Shown: in pieces, positions 8,755 through 17,576 of the stretch
How the letters are laid out: each line of letters begins with the position of its first letter
Position numbering within the stretch: position 1 is the first letter of the stretch
Assembly: GCF_900184895.1 (NCBI RefSeq)
Contig: NZ_FXZK01000006.1
Coordinates: 1 to 64,000 of the forward strand
DNA length: 64,000 nucleotides
Direction: 5' to 3'
Origin: Flavimaricola marinus
Lineage (GTDB): Bacteria; Pseudomonadota; Alphaproteobacteria; Rhodobacterales; Rhodobacteraceae
Translations under genes and position numbers: made by a program
The notes under the pieces: model-generated
Told to the model about the DNA's origin: nothing
Database searches by the model: none
What the model saw: only the letters and a program-made list of their open reading frames with translations

Positions 8755-9941
8755 GGCCGCTCGACGGCATACGAATCGTGGATTTCTCGCGCGTGCTGGC
8801 GGGGCCGATGGCCACGCAGATCCTTGCGGAATTCGGCGCCGAGGTGACCAAGATCGAACGCCCCGGCACCGGCGATGAAAGCCGTGTGTTCGAGCCGGTC
8901 TTCGACGGCGGTCAAAGCGCCTATTACTCGGCGTTCAACCGGTCCAAACGCTCTGTCGCGGTGGACATGAAGACCGACGAGGGCCGGAAGCTGGCCTTCG
9001 AGATCGCCGCGCAGGCCGATGTTCTGGTCGAGAATTTCCTGCCCGGTGGTATGGACAAGCTGGGCCTCGGCTACGAAGCGCTGAGCGCAGTCAATCCGGG
9101 CCTCGTCTACGTGTCCAACACCGGGTTCGGCCAGACCGGCCCCTATCGCGACCGCAAGGGCTATGACACGATCTTTCAGGCCCTGTCCGGGATCATCGAT
9201 CTGACCGGGCACGCGGACGGCCCGCCCGCCAAGGTGGGGGTGCCCTTTGCCGATATGACGTCCGGCCTCTGGATTGCGATTTCAGCCTTGACCGGCCTCT
9301 TGGGGCGTGTGTCCTCGGGCAAGGGTTGCCACGTGGATCTTTCGATGATGGATGTGCAGGTGAGCCTGCTTGCGCTGCCCGCCGCGCGCCATTTCGCGCT
9401 CGGCGAAACGCCGGGCCGCATCGGCACCGAGCATCCAGGTCGGGTGCCCTCTGCGGCGTATCAATGCGCCGGCGGCGCGTGGCTGTTCATCTCTGCTTCC
9501 GACCAGCATTGGCCGTTGTTGTGCGACGTGCTGGGACTGACTGAAATGGCGAGTGATGCGCGATTTTCCAAGAACCGAGACCGCGTCCGGTTGCGGGACG
9601 AGGTCACCGCGGCACTGTCCGCAGCCTGTGCTACGCGCGACCGCACCGAACTGGCCGAAGCCTTGCGCGCGGCCGGTGTGCCGGCGGGCGAGGTGAACAC
9701 CGTTCCCGAGATCCTGAACGACCCCCACACCCGCGTCCGCGGCATGGTCGACGCCTTTGACGACCCCGACCATGGCACGACCCCGGGGCTGCGCACGCCC
9801 GCCCGGTTTTCGGGCTACGACGCGCATCGTTTCGAGGCGCCTCCGAAATTGGGCGCAGATACTCGCACCATCCTATCCGACGAACTGGGCCTGACGCCGG
9901 ACCAGATCGCGGCACTTTACGAGAAAGGCATCGTGGCATGA
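8751..9941 (+). CDS. Class III (CaiB/BaiF) acyl-CoA transferase
   Basis: The 396-residue protein matches class III CoA-transferases in length and order of motifs: GIRIVDFSRVLAGPMATQIL at the start, GAEVTKIERPGTGDESR, NRSKRSVAVDMKTDEGR, and the catalytic Asp in VPFADMTSG. The enzyme moves CoA from a donor thioester to a carboxylate. Start and stop both overlap the neighbours by ATGA, so translation is coupled. In this operon it could activate the imported acid, an alternative to the ligase at 10714, or exchange CoA between product and substrate. Confidence 0.93.
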   Translation: MRPLDGIRIVDFSRVLAGPMATQILAEFGAEVTKIERPGTGDESRVFEPVFDGGQSAYYSAFNRSKRSVAVDMKTDEGRKLAFEIAAQADVLVENFLPGGMDKLGLGYEALSAVNPGLVYVSNTGFGQTGPYRDRKGYDTIFQALSGIIDLTGHADGPPAKVGVPFADMTSGLWIAISALTGLLGRVSSGKGCHVDLSMMDVQVSLLALPAARHFALGETPGRIGTEHPGRVPSAAYQCAGGAWLFISASDQHWPLLCDVLGLTEMASDARFSKNRDRVRLRDEVTAALSAACATRDRTELAEALRAAGVPAGEVNTVPEILNDPHTRVRGMVDAFDDPDHGTTPGLRTPARFSGYDAHRFEAPPKLGADTRTILSDELGLTPDQIAALYEKGIVA

Positions 9942-10717
9942 CGCAGAACGGCACTGTCAGGCTAGAAGTGAACGGCCCCCGCGTCGACGTGATCCTTGCC
10001 CGCCCCGAGGCGCGCAATGCGCTGAACCTTCCGATGTGCGAGGATCTGATCGAAGCGTTTCAGCAGATTGCCGCGATGCCGGACATCGGCCTTGTCGTGC
10101 TGCGCGCCGAAGGTGCTGTCTTCTGTGCCGGAGCGGACATGAAGGAACGCAAGGGCAGGGACGAAGCCTGGGTGATGATGCGCCGCCGCACTGCCTTTCG
10201 CGCCTACGAAATGGTCGGCGCCTGCACCGTTCCTGTGATCGCGCAAGTGCAGGGCGCACTTGTGGGGTCTGGCGGAGAGATCGCCATGAGTTGCGATTTC
10301 ATCGTCGCCAGTTCGGCCTCGACCTTTCGCTTTCCAGAGCCGCAATGGGGCACTGTCGGCGCGACCCAACGGCTGCAACGGATTGTCGGCGTCGCCCGGG
10401 CGAAGGAGCTCTTATACACCGGCCGGGTCATGCTCGCTGACGAAGCACACCGCCTCGGTCTGGTCACGACGTTGACGCCCCCTGAGGCCCTTTCCGAGAC
10501 CGTGGACGATATGGCGGAACGCATTCTCCGCGCTCCGGCGCTTTCGTTGAAGCTTACCAAGCATTGCATCGATGCGGGCAGCCGCACCGATCTTGCCTCG
10601 GGGATCGCAATAGAACTGGCGGCCATCGACCGCTTGCTCTCGGAGAGCGACTGGCGCGGCAGCGTCGACCGTTTCAGCGCCTCGATCGGGTCCGAGGCGA
10701 AGGAGCAGAAAGGATGA
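9938..10717 (+). CDS. Enoyl-CoA hydratase/isomerase (crotonase) family, copy 2
   Basis: This is a 259-residue crotonase. Unlike the copy at 8017, both hydratase glutamates are in place: VGSGGEIAMSCD and FRFPEPQWGTVGATQRL. The oxyanion segment AEGAVFCAGADMKER is also typical. It is the better candidate for the real hydration step that would supply a 3-hydroxyacyl-CoA to the lyase at 7065. Start and stop overlap neighbouring genes by 4 bp. Confidence 0.9.
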   Translation: MTQNGTVRLEVNGPRVDVILARPEARNALNLPMCEDLIEAFQQIAAMPDIGLVVLRAEGAVFCAGADMKERKGRDEAWVMMRRRTAFRAYEMVGACTVPVIAQVQGALVGSGGEIAMSCDFIVASSASTFRFPEPQWGTVGATQRLQRIVGVARAKELLYTGRVMLADEAHRLGLVTTLTPPEALSETVDDMAERILRAPALSLKLTKHCIDAGSRTDLASGIAIELAAIDRLLSESDWRGSVDRFSASIGSEAKEQKG

Positions 10718-12333
10718 GCTTTTCCATCGACAGCCTATGTCTGGTCACGGTGCAGGAGGCGCTTGCCCGCGCCTGCGCACTGGCACCGGATGTCGAGGCG
10801 TTGGTCGCTCCGGATGGGCGCGTCACCTTTGCGGAATTGGCCGATCAGGTCGCGCGGGTCCGTGCCGCACTGGCAGCGAGCGGTGTCGGAAAGGGAGATC
10901 ACGTTGGTCTTTGCCTCGGCAACGGGATCGCCTTCGAGACGCTGTTTCTGGCCCTGGGCACGCTCGGCGCGGTGTCGGTGCCTGTGAACACCCGCCTCAA
11001 GGGCGACGAGATCGCGTATGCCCTTCGGCAAGCGCGAGTCACCCGCCTGTTCACCTCGGACAAGCTGCTCTCGGCCGATTTCATCGGCACGCTGCGCGAG
11101 ATCGCCCCCGGTATCGATACTGCTTTGCCCGATCCGGCACTGCCAGATTTGAACGAGATCGTTGTTCTGGGCGCTAATATCCCCGCCGCCTGCCGAGGAT
11201 GGGCCGATTTCATGGCTGCCGCCAAGGCCGATCCGGGGCCGCAAGCCGCGCCGGACGATACGTTGCTGATCCAATACACGTCGGGCACCACGGCCTATCC
11301 CAAGGGGGTGATGCTCAGCCATCGCAACATGCTCGGCAACGGATATGTTTCGGGACAGCGCATCGGGCTGCGCACAGGCGACCGTTTCCATTCCTCGCGC
11401 CCGTTTTTCCATGTCGCCGGCACGACCCTGTCGATCCTCGCCTGCCTGCAAAACCTCGCCACGCTGGTCACGATGACCCGGTTCGAGCCGGAAGAGGCGT
11501 TGAGGATGCTGGAAGAGGAGCGGTGCACGCATTTCTCGGGCAATGACACCATGGCGCTGATGCTGCTCAACCATTCGTCACGGGTCGGCCGGACCCTTTC
11601 GCTGCGTGGCGGCTGGATTGCCGGTTCGCAGGCGGTGCTGCGCCGCGTCGCGTCCGAGATGGGGGCGCGAGAGGTGGTGTCGGGCTACGGGCTCTCCGAA
11701 GCCTCGCCCAATATCGCGCAATCCTGCTGGTGGGAGCCCGAAGCCGTGCGCACCGGCGGTCTCATGCGGCCGCAACCCGGTTTGGAGGTCCAAGTGGTGA
11801 ACCCGGCGACCGGCGCCGCCTGTCCGACCGGCGAAACTGGCGAGATCAGGGTGCGTGGCTGGTCTGTCATGAAGGGTTACTACGACATGCCGGAAAAGAC
11901 AGCGAACACGCTTTCGCCAGATGGCTGGTTGTCGACCGGAGATTTGGGGCGCATGGACGCCAACGGCCGCCTGGAGTTTGTCGGCCGCCTCAAGAACATC
12001 GTGCGGGTCGGCGGTGAGAACGTCTCGCCCGAAGAGGTGGAGGACCGGCTCCACCAACATCCGGCGATCAAGCAGGCGCAGGTCGTGGGGGTTCCCGATG
12101 ACCGGCTGGTCGAGGTCTGTGCCGCGTTTCTCATTCTGAATCAGGGCTACACGCTTTCGCCCGAAGAACTCTCGGACTGGGCCAAGGATCGTATGGCCGG
12201 CTTCAAGGTGCCGCGTCACATTTGGATCGTCGACGGGTTCGAAGACATCGGCATGACCGCATCCTCGAAAATTCAGAAGACGAAGTTGGCAGCCCATGCC
12301 CGCAATCTGTTGCAGCAGGAGGCGGTGGCATGA
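10714..12333 (+). CDS. AMP-forming acyl-CoA synthetase/ligase
   Basis: The 539-residue protein belongs to the ANL superfamily and activates a carboxylate to its CoA thioester through an acyl-adenylate. Core motifs are visible in order: YTSGTTAYPKGVMLSH (phosphate loop, about residue 189), GYGLSE, WLSTGDLG, KNIVRVGGENVSPEEVE, and a C-terminal catalytic Lys in ASSKIQKTKL. I chose ATG 10714 (MSFSIDSLCL), which overlaps the preceding stop as ATGA and gives normal family length. The frame is open further upstream, inside the crotonase gene. Substrate specificity cannot be read directly. Confidence 0.93.
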   Translation: MSFSIDSLCLVTVQEALARACALAPDVEALVAPDGRVTFAELADQVARVRAALAASGVGKGDHVGLCLGNGIAFETLFLALGTLGAVSVPVNTRLKGDEIAYALRQARVTRLFTSDKLLSADFIGTLREIAPGIDTALPDPALPDLNEIVVLGANIPAACRGWADFMAAAKADPGPQAAPDDTLLIQYTSGTTAYPKGVMLSHRNMLGNGYVSGQRIGLRTGDRFHSSRPFFHVAGTTLSILACLQNLATLVTMTRFEPEEALRMLEEERCTHFSGNDTMALMLLNHSSRVGRTLSLRGGWIAGSQAVLRRVASEMGAREVVSGYGLSEASPNIAQSCWWEPEAVRTGGLMRPQPGLEVQVVNPATGAACPTGETGEIRVRGWSVMKGYYDMPEKTANTLSPDGWLSTGDLGRMDANGRLEFVGRLKNIVRVGGENVSPEEVEDRLHQHPAIKQAQVVGVPDDRLVEVCAAFLILNQGYTLSPEELSDWAKDRMAGFKVPRHIWIVDGFEDIGMTASSKIQKTKLAAHARNLLQQEAVA

Positions 12334-13334
12334 GGATCGCAACCGACGTTACCCGCCTTCTGGGCATCGAGCTGCCGATCCTTCAGGCCGGAATGTCGTG
12401 GGCCTCGTCCAATGCCGCGCTTCCTCTTGCAGTCTCGCGCGCCGGTGGATTAGGTGTGATTGCGGCGGGGCCGATGTATCTGGATGCGCTGGAGGAGGCG
12501 ATCGATACCGTCCGTGCCGGCACCGACCGTCCATTTGCCGTCAACATGCCGCTCTATCGCAAGGGTGCGGACGAAGTGCTGGACCTGCTGGAAGCGAAAC
12601 GCATTCCGATCATCGTCGCCTCGCAGGGTGGCCCGCAGAAATACCTCGATAGGTTCAAGGCCGTGGGCACCATCTGCCTGCATGTCGTGGCCTCGGAATC
12701 TCACGCGCTGAAGGCCGCGGAAAAGGGTGTCGACGGGCTGGTCGTCGTCGGGGGTGAGGCCGGTGGTCACCCGCCTGCAGAGCTGGTCTCGACGCTGGTG
12801 CTTATTCGCGCTGTCGCGAGGGCGACCGCCGGTCGCATCCCGCTTATCGCGTCGGGTGGTTTCGCGGACGGGCAGGGGCTTGCTGCGGCGCTTGCTTTGG
12901 GGGCGGGAGCTGCGAACTTTGGGACCCGTTTCATCGCAACGCCCGAAGCCGGCGTGTCTGAGGCCTACAAGCAGGCCGTCATCCGCGCGGGCGTGGCCGA
13001 TACCCGCACGGTCGGTCGTGGCTTTGGCATGATCCGCACTCTGACCAACGATTTCGCAGAGGAGATGGCTGCACTCGAACGCGCTGCCGCCCCGGAGGAG
13101 GAGCGCCGGACGGCTTTCGCCGCGTCGACGCTCAAGATGGCTGCGCTCGATGGCGACATGCGTCGCGGCAAGGTCGAGGCCGGGCAGAGCGCGGGTCTGG
13201 TGACCCGGATGATGCCCGCCGCAGAGATCGTCGCGGAAATCGCGATGGAATACGCCGCCTGCGTGCAATCCCTGCCGCAAGCGGAGCCGGTCGACGTGCC
13301 GCAAGAGGCGCTGAGGGCCAACGCGGGCCCATAG
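12330..13334 (+). CDS. Nitronate monooxygenase/FabK-like FMN flavoprotein
   Basis: The 334-residue protein is a TIM-barrel FMN enzyme of the NMO (2-nitropropane dioxygenase) family. It shows LPILQAGMSWASSNAALPLA at the N-terminus, the FMN-phosphate segment VVGGEAGGHPP, and IASGGFADGQGLAAALALGA. Family members oxidise nitronates, but relatives such as FabK reduce enoyl thioesters with NAD(P)H. In an operon of CoA enzymes an acyl-thioester reaction is as plausible as nitronate oxidation. ATG 12330 overlaps the ligase stop (ATGA). Confidence 0.82.
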   Translation: MRIATDVTRLLGIELPILQAGMSWASSNAALPLAVSRAGGLGVIAAGPMYLDALEEAIDTVRAGTDRPFAVNMPLYRKGADEVLDLLEAKRIPIIVASQGGPQKYLDRFKAVGTICLHVVASESHALKAAEKGVDGLVVVGGEAGGHPPAELVSTLVLIRAVARATAGRIPLIASGGFADGQGLAAALALGAGAANFGTRFIATPEAGVSEAYKQAVIRAGVADTRTVGRGFGMIRTLTNDFAEEMAALERAAAPEEERRTAFAASTLKMAALDGDMRRGKVEAGQSAGLVTRMMPAAEIVAEIAMEYAACVQSLPQAEPVDVPQEALRANAGP

Positions 13335-13365
13335 GCCCCGCATTATTCAAAGGAGGAGACATACC

Positions 13366-14502
13366 ATGATCTGCGATCTGACCAGACGCGCCTTTCTCAA
13401 GCGCGGCGCGATAGCCGCCGGGGCGACCGTGGCCATGCCGGGCGCGTTGCGGGCGGAATTGCCCGGACGAATGCAGTGGACCGCTGCCGATGTAGGCTCG
13501 TCGGGCTATATCGAGGCGACCGCCGTCGCGAACGCACTGATCGAGCAGCATGGCTCGCGCATCCGCGTGGTGCCGTCCGGCACCTCGGTCGGGCGCATGA
13601 TGATGCTGAAGTCGGGTCGGGTTTCGCTGGGCTACCTTGCCAACGAAGCCTATTTCGCGACAGAGGCGCTGTTCGATTTCGCCACCCGTGAATGGGGTCC
13701 GCAGGACATTCGCGCCCTGATGGGACGGGAAGCGCTTTTTGGCATCGTCACCACCGGTGACGGCCCCAAGACCATTGCCGACCTCAAGGGCAAGCGCGTC
13801 GCCAAGATTCAGGCGCATCCATCCACCAACTTCAAGATCGAGGGCGTTCTGGCCTTTGCCGGTCTCACTTGGGACGATGTCGAAGCCGTCGAGGTTCCGG
13901 GCTATAGTCAGGGCCTTCAGGCCGTTCTGGACGGCAATGTCGAAGCGGCCGGCGCCGTCGTCGGCGCATCCATCCTGCGCGAGATCGAAGCCAGTTCGCG
14001 CGGCATTGGCTGGTTGCCGGTTCCAGCGGACGATTCTGACGGTTGGGCCCGTATCAACGAAACGGCACCGCTGTTTGCTCCGGCCACGATGATCAACGGA
14101 CCCGGTGCTACGCCGGACGCCCCGGTGCCACTGATGGGCTACAGATATCCGATCCTGTCGGTCCTCACGGAAACCAGCGCCGACGAGGTCTATGATGTGA
14201 CCAAGGCCATCGTCGAGGGCTATGACCTCTACAAGGATGCCGCTCCTGTCATGGTGAACTACGACCCGAACAGGGCCGGACATCCGCCCTATGACGCCCC
14301 CTGTCACGAGGGCGCCAAGCGGTACTTCCAGGAGATCGGAATCTGGACCGATGCCGACGAGGATTGGAACGAGCGGCGCATCGCCCGCATGACCGCTGTG
14401 CAGGAGGCATGGCTCGCCGCGACCGAGGCGGCGGACGATCAGAGCCTCGCCGACAAGGATTGGCCCGCCTTCTGGGACCAGTTCCGCACCGAGAACCTGT
14501 GA
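13366..14502 (+). CDS. TAXI-family TRAP transporter substrate-binding protein
   Basis: This 378-residue protein is the periplasmic receptor of a TRAP transporter of the TAXI type. The N-terminus has a twin-arginine-like signal (TRRAFLKRGAIAAGATVAM), then the TAXI segments WTAADVGSSGYIEATAVANA and VVPSGTSVGRMMML, and later DLKGKRVAKIQ. It lies 31 bp after the flavoprotein gene with a strong Shine-Dalgarno (AAAGGAGGAG). A GC-rich hairpin just after its stop separates it from the permease gene. It brings a second carboxylate-type uptake system to this acyl-CoA region. Confidence 0.88.
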   Translation: MICDLTRRAFLKRGAIAAGATVAMPGALRAELPGRMQWTAADVGSSGYIEATAVANALIEQHGSRIRVVPSGTSVGRMMMLKSGRVSLGYLANEAYFATEALFDFATREWGPQDIRALMGREALFGIVTTGDGPKTIADLKGKRVAKIQAHPSTNFKIEGVLAFAGLTWDDVEAVEVPGYSQGLQAVLDGNVEAAGAVVGASILREIEASSRGIGWLPVPADDSDGWARINETAPLFAPATMINGPGATPDAPVPLMGYRYPILSVLTETSADEVYDVTKAIVEGYDLYKDAAPVMVNYDPNRAGHPPYDAPCHEGAKRYFQEIGIWTDADEDWNERRIARMTAVQEAWLAATEAADDQSLADKDWPAFWDQFRTENL

Positions 14503-14510
14503 TCCATCGC

Positions 14511-14531
14511 GGCCGGGGTCTTGCCCCGGCC
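14511..14531 (+). promoter_or_regulatory. Intercistronic hairpin after the TAXI binding-protein gene
   Basis: The sequence GGCCGGGG-TCTTG-CCCCGGCC forms a perfect 8-bp all-G/C stem with a 5-base loop, starting 8 bases after the stop codon. There is no T-run. In binding-protein transporters this position usually carries a hairpin that stabilises the upstream mRNA or partly terminates transcription, giving more binding protein than permease. Confidence 0.7.
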
Positions 14532-14559
14532 ACACCTCTCCTTTCATGACAGGTCCGAA

Positions 14560-16497
14560 ATGGTCGATGCCGTAATGACTGATACCGACATCCCAGTGAA
14601 TGACGTCCGGCCCGAGACCTCGCGCCTGCACAAGACCCGCTGGGCGGTCTTTCCGATCACCGTTCTGGCGCTGCTGTTGGTCGCCAACCAGGTCTTTCTG
14701 CTGCGCATCGCGGGATTTCAGCTCCCCTCGACGGGCTTCTACTACGCCCTCATCGGCATGTTTTTCAGCGTGTTGTTCCTGACCTATCCGATGCGCAGAG
14801 CCGACGAATTCCGCGTACCGCTCTATGACTGGGCCTTTTCGGCCGTCTCGCTTTGCTCGGGCATCTATTTCGCATCCATCGCGGGTGACATCATCAACCG
14901 GGGCTGGGATTTCACCGCACCGACCGTGCCGACCTTGCTGGCGCTGGCCCTGTTCGTTCTGATCCTAGAGGGGCTGAGGAGAACCGGGGGGACGGTGCTC
15001 TTTCTGATCTGTCTTGCCTTCGCCGCGTTTCCGACGTTTGCCGATTATATGCCGGGCATCCTCTGGGGCAGCCAATACACGCCGCGCGAAACCCTGTCCG
15101 CATTCGTCATGGGGTCGGGTGCGATCGTGGGCGTCCCCGTTCAGGTGGTGAGCGAGCTTGTCATCGGCTACTTGCTATTCGGCGCGGCGCTGACCGTTAC
15201 GGGCGGTGGCAAGTTCTTTATGGATTTCGCCTCGGCGCTGCTGGGGCGCGCCCGCGGCGGGCCCGCCAAGGTCTCGATCATTTCGTCGGGTCTTTTCGGT
15301 TCGCTATCGGGTTCGGTCGTGTCGAACGTGATTTCGACCGGCGCCTTTACCATCCCTACCATGAAACGCTGTGGCTACCCGCCTCACTATGCAGGCGCAG
15401 TAGAGGCTTGCGCCTCGACCGGTGGTTCGATCATGCCTCCGGTGATGGGCGCGGCGGGCTTCATCATGGCATCTTTTCTCAACGTACCATACGCCACCGT
15501 GGTTTCGGCCGCGATCCTGCCTGCCGTTCTGTTCTATGCCGCCCTGCTGCTTCAGGTCGACAGCTATGCCGCACGCAACGGGTTGTCTGGCCTGCCGGAA
15601 GAGGAATTGCCCAAGCTCGGCCCGACCCTGCGCGCCGGCTGGTCCCACCTTGTCGGTGTGCTCCTTCTGGTCACGTTGATCCTGTTTGCGCATATGGAGC
15701 GAAGCGCCCCGTTCTTCAGCGCGGGCTTCATGATGGCGGTCTACGTGCTGCGCAATCCGCGCGGCACATGGGATATGCTGACCGAAACGCTCATCGAAAC
15801 CGGGCGCAGTTCCGCCTATCTTTATGGTATTCTAGCCGGGATCGGTCTCATCGTCGGCTCCCTTTCGATCACCGGTGTCGGCAGCGCGGTTTCGCGCGAG
15901 CTTGTCTTCGCGGCGGGCGACAACCTCTATCTCCTGCTCGTCTTCGGCGCTCTCACCAGTTTCGTACTGGGCATGGGGATGACCGCCTCGGCTTGTTACA
16001 TCTTTCTCGCCATCATTCTGGGTCCGGCGCTGACCCAGCAGGGGCTGGATATCGTGGCGAGCCACCTGTTCATCCTCTATTGGGGCATGCTGTCATATAT
16101 CACGCCTCCGGTGGCGCTTGCCGCCGTGGTGGCAGCAGGGATCGCGGGCAGTGGGAACCTTCGGACCGGGGTGAAGGCCATGCGGCTGGGGTCCGTCCTG
16201 TTCATCCTGCCTTTTGCCTTTGTGCTGAACCCGGCGCTGATCCTGCGAGGCGAGCCGCTCGAAGTGATACAGTCCATCGGTACGGCGGGGATCGCCATAT
16301 GGCTCATCGCCTGCGCCTTTGAGGGGTATCTGCACTTTATCGGGCGCATACCCGCCGTCGTCCGAGTGATCGTCGGCGCCGCGGGCCTGTCGCTGTTGAT
16401 CCCCGAAGCGCACACCGACTTGTTCGGGCTGGCTCTGTTCGTAGGGGTGATTGCATACGCCTTGCTGCGACGAATGCGCCGCAGGGCCGAGGTATGA
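14560..16497 (+). CDS. TRAP transporter fused (4TM/12TM) permease
   Basis: This roughly 645-residue membrane protein fuses the small (DctQ-like) and large (DctM-like) TRAP subunits, the normal partner of TAXI binding proteins. N-terminal helices (about residues 25-180) precede the DctM-type region with GGGKFFMDFASALLGRARGG, SGSVVSNVISTGAFTIP, ACASTGGSIMPPVMGAAGF and TPPVALAAVVAAGIAG, the last being hallmarks of the large subunit. I chose ATG 14560 (MVDAVMTDT); ATG 14575 is also possible, and an upstream TTG at 14521 lies inside the hairpin region and is unlikely. The stop overlaps the next ATG. Confidence 0.9.
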   Translation: MVDAVMTDTDIPVNDVRPETSRLHKTRWAVFPITVLALLLVANQVFLLRIAGFQLPSTGFYYALIGMFFSVLFLTYPMRRADEFRVPLYDWAFSAVSLCSGIYFASIAGDIINRGWDFTAPTVPTLLALALFVLILEGLRRTGGTVLFLICLAFAAFPTFADYMPGILWGSQYTPRETLSAFVMGSGAIVGVPVQVVSELVIGYLLFGAALTVTGGGKFFMDFASALLGRARGGPAKVSIISSGLFGSLSGSVVSNVISTGAFTIPTMKRCGYPPHYAGAVEACASTGGSIMPPVMGAAGFIMASFLNVPYATVVSAAILPAVLFYAALLLQVDSYAARNGLSGLPEEELPKLGPTLRAGWSHLVGVLLLVTLILFAHMERSAPFFSAGFMMAVYVLRNPRGTWDMLTETLIETGRSSAYLYGILAGIGLIVGSLSITGVGSAVSRELVFAAGDNLYLLLVFGALTSFVLGMGMTASACYIFLAIILGPALTQQGLDIVASHLFILYWGMLSYITPPVALAAVVAAGIAGSGNLRTGVKAMRLGSVLFILPFAFVLNPALILRGEPLEVIQSIGTAGIAIWLIACAFEGYLHFIGRIPAVVRVIVGAAGLSLLIPEAHTDLFGLALFVGVIAYALLRRMRRRAEV

Positions 16498-17576
16498 GGA
16501 TCGAGGCATATTCGGTTGCCTCTGTTCGCCATCGCAATCTCGACCCGGATTGGCATTATGCCGGTCGCGATGTCCCCGAGCTTCCCGGATTGCGCGTGGC
16601 GCTGCGAGCAGGTCGTGAGGTGGGCGAGGGTTATGCTCCCTTCCTGCCGCATCTCGATGCCACTCCGGAGGTCTTGTTTCGGGCTGGCCGCGAGATTGCG
16701 GCCGGAATGATCGGCGCGGATGCCGGTGATCTCGACGAATGTCTCACCCGGCTCGGTTCCTGTGCGCGGCCCCGCAACGCCGGGCGTTCGGCGGTCGAGA
16801 TGGCGCTTCTGGATCTCGTTGCGCGCCTGCGCGGGCAGCCGGTCACACGGATGTTGGGTGGCCAAGCGCGCCCGATCGAGGTCTTGCGGATCATCCCGGT
16901 CAAGTCCCCCGAGCGGATGGCAGAGCTTGCCGATGACTATGCGGCGCAGGGGTTTCGGGCATTGAAGTTGAAGGCGACCGGCAGCGTCGAGGCGGATACC
17001 GCCCGCGTCGCCGCGGTGCGGGACGCGGTGGGCCCGGATGTGACGATTACGGTCGATGCCAATCAGTCCTACGATGCCGTGACGGCATTGGAACTGGAGA
17101 AATCACTCCGACACCTGGGCGTCTGGTCGTTGGAGCAGCCGGTGCCTGCGACCGATCTCTCTGCATTGTCGCGTGTGCGTCTTGGCTCCGCGGCGCGGAT
17201 CGAGGCCGATGAGGGGCTGTTTGCCATGGCCGATCTGGAGGCGTTGATCGCGGCGGAAGCAGCCGATGGGATCAGCCTGAAGCTCGCCCGTTCCGGCGGC
17301 ATTCTGCCTTCACGCGAGATGGCGCACCGTGCGGCGCATTTCGGGGTGTATGCGCGGCTGGGAACAGCCTTTGGTGGCCCGCTTATGACATTGGCGACAG
17401 CTGCTCTGGATGCGGTTGTTGCCGCTGCGGGGTCGGCCGAATGCGCTGAGTTCACGCATTTCGACGACGACGACCACGCGCCGCCGGTGATCCGCGACGG
17501 GATGCTGCTGCCGCCGGACGGCCCCGGATTTGGCCAGCATAGACGGACGCCGTGGTCCGCATCCTGGGAAGAATGA
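16494..17576 (+). CDS. Second enolase-superfamily enzyme (MLE/racemase type)
   Basis: The 360-residue enzyme has an N-terminal capping domain and a barrel with RALKLKAT (Lys pair), TVDANQSYD, SLEQPVP and EADEGLF (three metal-ligand positions) and ISLKLARSGG (opposite Lys). This set fits muconate-lactonizing, dipeptide-epimerase or racemase groups. It overlaps the TRAP permease stop and ends the rightward unit. It is clearly different in sequence from the enolase-family gene at 4791, so each of the two transporters here has its own enolase-superfamily partner. Confidence 0.85.
   Translation: MRIEAYSVASVRHRNLDPDWHYAGRDVPELPGLRVALRAGREVGEGYAPFLPHLDATPEVLFRAGREIAAGMIGADAGDLDECLTRLGSCARPRNAGRSAVEMALLDLVARLRGQPVTRMLGGQARPIEVLRIIPVKSPERMAELADDYAAQGFRALKLKATGSVEADTARVAAVRDAVGPDVTITVDANQSYDAVTALELEKSLRHLGVWSLEQPVPATDLSALSRVRLGSAARIEADEGLFAMADLEALIAAEAADGISLKLARSGGILPSREMAHRAAHFGVYARLGTAFGGPLMTLATAALDAVVAAAGSAECAEFTHFDDDDHAPPVIRDGMLLPPDGPGFGQHRRTPWSASWEE

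Noticed and set aside
7065-12333. Assignment of the CoA operon specifically to itaconate degradation
   Set aside because: The known itaconate route uses a CitE-type citramalyl-CoA lyase, which is not present here; an HMG-CoA-lyase-like enzyme stands in its place, so the substrate stays open.
13132-14631. Leftward open frame of 499 codons opposite the TAXI binding-protein gene
   Set aside because: It is antisense to a gene with clear motifs, signal and ribosome-binding site, and looks like GC-rich third-position shadowing.
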